The position numbers and the translations under genes were made by a program. Positions 60,541 to 64,000 of a stretch of DNA of 64,000 nt are shown here, in pieces. The stretch's first letter is position 1. The number at the start of each line of letters is the position of its first letter. Origin of the DNA: Posidonia oceanica. Its lineage: Eukaryota > Streptophyta > Magnoliopsida > Alismatales > Posidoniaceae. Location of the stretch: NCBI GenBank assembly GCA_037176725.1, contig JAZBRS010000039.1, positions 23,968,001-24,032,000 of the forward strand, given 5' to 3'. A model generated the notes under the pieces. It was not told where the DNA came from. It saw only the letters and a list, made by a program, of their open reading frames with translations, and did not search any database.

Positions 60541-61230
60541 TCTCATCATTCCCTCATCCCCTCTTTGCCGGCCGATAAGTCCGATATCTTATCAATCAAC
60601 AATTCTCATCATGATCTCATCCCCCTCTTTAGCTTAGCTTCTCATCATGATCTCATCCCCCTCTTTAGCTTAGCTTCTCATCATGATCTCATCCCCCTCT
60701 TTAGCTTAGCTTCTCATCATGATATCATCCCCCTCTTTAGCTTAAATTCTCATCATGATCTCATCCCCCTCTTTAGCTTAGCTTCTCATCATGATCTCAT
60801 CCCCCTCTTTAGCTTAGCTTCTCATCATGATCTCATCCCCCTCTTTAGCTTAAATTCTCATCATGATCTCATCCCCCTCTTTAGCTTAGCTTCTCATCAT
60901 GATCTCATCCCCCTCTTTAGCTTAGCTTCTCATCATGATCTCATCCCCCTCTTTAGCTTAAATTCTCATCATGATCTCATCCCCCTCTTTAGCTTAAATT
61001 CTCATCATGATCTCATCCCCCTCTTTAGCTTAGCTTCTCATCATGATCTCATCCCCCTCTTTAGCTTAGCTTCTCATCATTCCCTCATCCCCTCTTTGCC
61101 GACCGATAAGTCCGATATCTTATCAATCAACAATTCTCATCATGATCTCATCCCCCTCTTTAGCTTAAATTCTCATCATGATCTCATCCCCCTCTTTAGC
61201 TTAGCTTCTCATCATGATCTCGCCCCCTCT
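60541..61230 (+). repeat. 36-bp minisatellite, element 2
   Basis: About fifteen clean 36-bp units (tctcatcatgatctcatccc plus ccctctttagcttagct), alternating between endings ttagcttagct and ttagcttaaat. Hairpin blocks GATAAG-tccgatat-CTTATC interrupt the array near 60575 and 61106. It gives a 255-codon open frame of 12-residue repeats, which I do not call a gene because the element 1 copy is frame-broken. Confidence 0.9.
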
Positions 61231-61239
61231 TATCATCAA

Positions 61240-62294
61240 TCAATCACTCGTGCTAGGCTGATATCCGAAACTATCAATCATCAATCAAACTCGTGCTAGG
61301 CTGATATCCGAAACTATCAACAATCAATCACTCTCAGGCTGATAACCTAAACTATCTTCTGGCCGATCCATGGTTGGCCCGCAGTTGTGTTATACGGCTG
61401 ACATCCAGTAACTGTCCCTCGTAATTGCACTTTTCCAGTTGATAGGTCTGTAAACTATCCGCCGGTTGACAGGACCGTAAACTGTCGCTCCAGTTGATAG
61501 GTCTGTAAACTATCGCGTGCAATTATGTTATACGGCTGACATCCAGTAACTGTCCCTTGCAATTGCGGTTTCCAATTGATAGGTCTGTAAACTATCCTCC
61601 AGTTGATAGGTCTGTAAACTATCCGCCGGTTGACAGGACCGTAAACTGTCGTTAGGCTGATATTCCTAAACTATCACCAGCAATTGCATTATACGGCTGA
61701 TATCCAGTAACTATCCCTCATCATTGCGCGTTTCCAGTTGATAGGTCTGTAAACTATCCGCCGGTTGACAGGACCGTAAACTGTCGCTCCAGTTGATAGG
61801 TCTGTAAACTATCCGCCAGTTGGTAGGACTGTAAACTACCACGCGCAATGAAGTTATACGGCTGACATCCAGTAACTGTCCCTCGCAATGCCGTTTCCAG
61901 TTGATAGGACTGTAAACTATCCTCCAGTTGATAGGTCTGTAAACTATCCGCCGGTTGACAGGACCATAAACTGTCGCTCCAGATGATAGACTGTAAACTA
62001 TCCGGCATTGCGTTATACGGCTGATATCCAGTAACTATCACTCATGGTTTGTGGTTTCCGGTTGACAGGACCGTAAACTGTCGCTCCAGTTGATAGGTCT
62101 GTAAACTATCCACCGGTTGACAGGACCGTAAACTGTCGTTAGGCTGATACTCCTAAACTATCATCCACAACCATGTTATACGGCTGATATCCAGTAACTA
62201 TCACTCACAACTGCTCCGGTTGACAGGACCGTAAACTGTCACTCCCGGTTGATAGGACCGTAAACTATCCGGACGATAAGCCCGTCACCTTATC
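61240..62294 (+). repeat. Nested hairpin array in the 3' UTR of element 2
   Basis: The closing stem is GCAGTTGTG (61381-61389) with CACAACTGC (62206-62214). Five units have private stems: TAATTGCAC (61422-61430) with GTGCAATTA (61517-61525); TGCAATTGC (61558-61566) with GCAATTGCA (61680-61688); TCATTGCGCGT (61721-61731) with ACGCGCAATGA (61841-61851); CGCAATGCCG (61884-61893) with CGGCATTGCG (62003-62012); CATGGTTTGTGG (62043-62054) with CCACAACCATG (62165-62175, one bulge). Short hairpins inside include GATAG/CTATC, GACAG/CTGTC and GGTAG/CTACC (61822-61826 with 61836-61840). The right edge carries hairpins GATAG..CTATC (62251-62269) and GATAAG..CTTATC (62275-62294), the order seen in the satellite (reversed strand). 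Confidence 0.9.
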
Positions 62295-62769
62295 ATTTTT
62301 TTTCCTTTTCGGCGTGACCTTGTCCCAGGAAGACAAAGTCACGCACCCCCTTTCTGCGATAGGAGAGTTGGCCTCTCTCCCCTCGCACTCTTTTCTTTCC
62401 TGCTGGCTTGTTCCCTGGATGGGGACAAGCTGCACCTGCGTCCCCTCGCTTTGTCGCGTAAGTTTGGCCCCCCTGCCAGATCCTCGCGCCACATCGCATC
62501 CTTTTATCTTATCTCTTGCATCATCCCCGCACTTTCTCAGCTAGCATTGCATATTAATTCAACATCATCAGCATCACCCGCACGGCATCAGCATCTCTTC
62601 TAGTGGTACTAACTTTTGTACTAACTTTTGCATCGCATTAACATGCATTGCATACTTAGCATCATTTATCTGCACCTAGCATCTTGCATTGCGGCAATGG
62701 GCTACGACGTTCGGTGCATCCGCCGAATAAGTAACTCACGCCAATAGCAAATCTTTTGGCCCTCCGGTC
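62295..62769 (+). other. 3' UTR segment before the polypurine tract, element 2
   Basis: No gene. Contains the TTCGG/CCGAA hairpin (62710-62714 with 62723-62727) shared with element 1 and a GCATC/TTGCA-rich stretch at about 62510-62700. Nothing else recognised. Confidence 0.55.
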
Positions 62770-62853
62770 AAATGGGGTGTCTTGTCAACCCTGAGCAGCG
62801 GTCTCGGTCCCCTTGACCTCGCTCAGGGAGGGGCATCTGTTGACACCCCATTT
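62770..62853 (+). promoter_or_regulatory. Two-tier stem enclosing the polypurine tract and LTR edge, element 2
   Basis: Outer arms AAATGGGGTGTC (62770-62781) and GACACCCCATTT (62842-62853, inside the 3' LTR) pair over 12 bp. Inner arms CCCTGAGC (62789-62796) and GCTCAGGG (62821-62828) pair over 8 bp. The polypurine tract AGGGAGGGGCATC (62825-62837) sits at the base. Compared with element 1, the second pair from the outer end is A-T here and G-C there. Confidence 0.75.
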
Positions 62854-64000
62854 CGACAAGGCTGAATCAGCAGATCTCTCTGGCGGCTAGGAAAAACCCA
62901 AAATCGCACATTTCTCTTCATCCTTCTTCCCAAATCAAAACTCCAGCTCAAACCTCAAAGCCAAACCTAGAACCACACCCATTTTCTAACCCCAAAACCT
63001 TACCCTGAAACCATCCCAAAACCTTACCCTCAAACCATTCAAAACCCAAGCCAAACCCAAACCCTAACCCTCCTTTCTACCCTTCAAAACCAGCCAACTT
63101 GACCTAAGCCTTTACCCCTCTTCTCGAGCTCAAAACTTGACCAAAATCCATAGGAAAATCCACCAACACCCACTCAACAAACCTACTCTAAAACCTAGAA
63201 ATTTCTAAACCTGACCCATTCCCAAAAACCCTAGAAAACCTAGGTGAATTGCCCCTTTTTCTACACCTTGAAACCCCTCCAAAACCTTCTTAGAATCAAA
63301 CCAAAACCTTAGACCGAATACCTTAAGCCCTAGACTACCCACTCACCAATTTCCACCCCATTCTGAGACCTCTAAGCCTTCCTTTCACCCAAATTATCGT
63401 TTTCTCTCTCCAGGATTATCGTTTTCTCTCTCCTCTCTCTCTCCTGATTATCATCTCCCTTTTCATCCCCTTCTTGCCCTTTCCCTGGCCTGGCTGTGGG
63501 CCCCCTTTGTGCTTCTATCCCTTCTCTATCTTATTCCTATTTTTATTTTATTTTTAGCGCCTTTCTTGAATTTTAAAAAAATCATTTCCCTCCAACTCAT
63601 CTCTTTCCCTTTTATTTCTCCCTTTTTCCATTTTCTTCCTCCTTCTCTTTTCCTTTTCTTTCTTTTGCAAAAACCCATAAAAACCCCTAAAAATCTGTAA
63701 AATTCCAAAACATAAAAGAGACAAACCAGAACTCTAAGAAAAACAATTAAAAAACATTAAGCAAGCAATTAAAAACTTAAACTTAACTAAATCAGGCTAA
63801 AAAGAAAATCAAGCATGCAAACTAAAAAATGCAAAACAAACCAAAAGAAAATACCCAAAAATCTAGGAAAAAACTGAAACAAAATCAAGACCCACCAAAA
63901 ATAAAAACCCTATCAAAAGAATTAAAAAACAAACCCTAAAAAGAAATAAAACAATTAAGAACCCTAAGATAAACAATTAATGAAAGAAAAAGCCTAACCT
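62838..64000 (+). repeat. 3' LTR of element 2, truncated by the window end
   Basis: Begins TGTTGACACCCC like the 5' LTR at 40927. The visible 1163 bp match 40927-42089 with about five transitions and no indels that I noticed. About 4.4 kb more is expected beyond the window. Confidence 0.95.

Larger units (their letters stand above)
40927..64000 (+). mobile_element. Element 2: Tat/Ogre-type Ty3/gypsy LTR retrotransposon, nearly complete
   Basis: Plus-strand element running off the window inside its 3' LTR; full length would be about 27.5 kb. It has 5' LTR, tRNA-Arg PBS, leader, gag-pro-RT-RNH-aRNH-INT in a single frame, the extra PMD-like ORF, 3' UTR repeats, polypurine tract and 3' LTR start. 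The 1.16 kb of 3' LTR that can be seen differs from the 5' LTR at about five positions, all transitions, so it is younger than element 1. Two TAG codons in gag-pol and a TAG plus a 1-bp deletion in the extra ORF make this copy defective. Proteins are 90-98% like those of element 1, so both belong to one family. Confidence 0.95.

Noticed and set aside
60532..61299. 255-codon ORF made of 12-residue repeats
   Set aside because: Produced by the 36-bp minisatellite; the copy in element 1 is broken by indels in G runs.

Overview
The window is plant nuclear repeat DNA with no host single-copy gene. Two very long Ty3/gypsy LTR retrotransposons sit in one long satellite array. The lineage call (Tat/Ogre group, seed plants) rests on a primer-binding site matching plant tRNA-Arg(ACG), 5.6-5.8 kb LTRs, a gag-pro-RT-RNH-aRNH-INT order with a second, archaeal-type RNase H, a CHHC Gag knuckle, and an extra ORF plus tandem repeats between pol and the 3' LTR. 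I cannot name the species.

Layout. 1-6439: 72-bp satellite. 6445-31527: element 1, minus strand, complete from LTR to LTR with a perfect 5-bp duplication (GCAGG) at 6440-6444 and 31528-31532. 31533-40926: the same satellite continues. 40927-64000: element 2, plus strand, cut by the window end inside its 3' LTR. Both elements have the same plan: 5' LTR, PBS, about 1.3 kb leader, gag-pro-pol in one frame, a spacer with homopolymer tracts, a roughly 400-codon extra ORF resembling the plant mobile domain, about 3 kb of repeat-rich 3' UTR (83-bp repeats, 36-bp repeats, a nested hairpin array), polypurine tract, 3' LTR. Element 1 has lost RT, both RNases H and the integrase N-terminus in one deletion of about 2.7 kb, but keeps an intact extra ORF. 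Element 2 keeps every pol domain but has two in-frame TAG codons, and its extra ORF is broken.

Main observation. The 3' UTR of both elements is a nested set of inverted repeats. One 9-bp stem closes a region of about 700-830 bp. Inside are four (element 1) or five (element 2) units, each closed by its own 9-13 bp stem. The arm sequence differs from unit to unit, but the two arms match within each unit. Inside the units are short hairpins whose stems change together (GATAG/CTATC, GACAG/CTGTC, GGTAG/CTACC). A second paired structure encloses the polypurine tract and the LTR edge, with a compensatory A-T to G-C change between the elements. This pattern points to selection for secondary structure.

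The edge of the hairpin array contains, in the same order, the two hairpins (GATAAG..CTTATC, then GATAG..CTATC) that make up the 72-bp satellite monomer. The satellite was therefore probably seeded from this retrotransposon's 3' UTR. Both elements then inserted back into it at the same nucleotide of the monomer, in opposite orientations.
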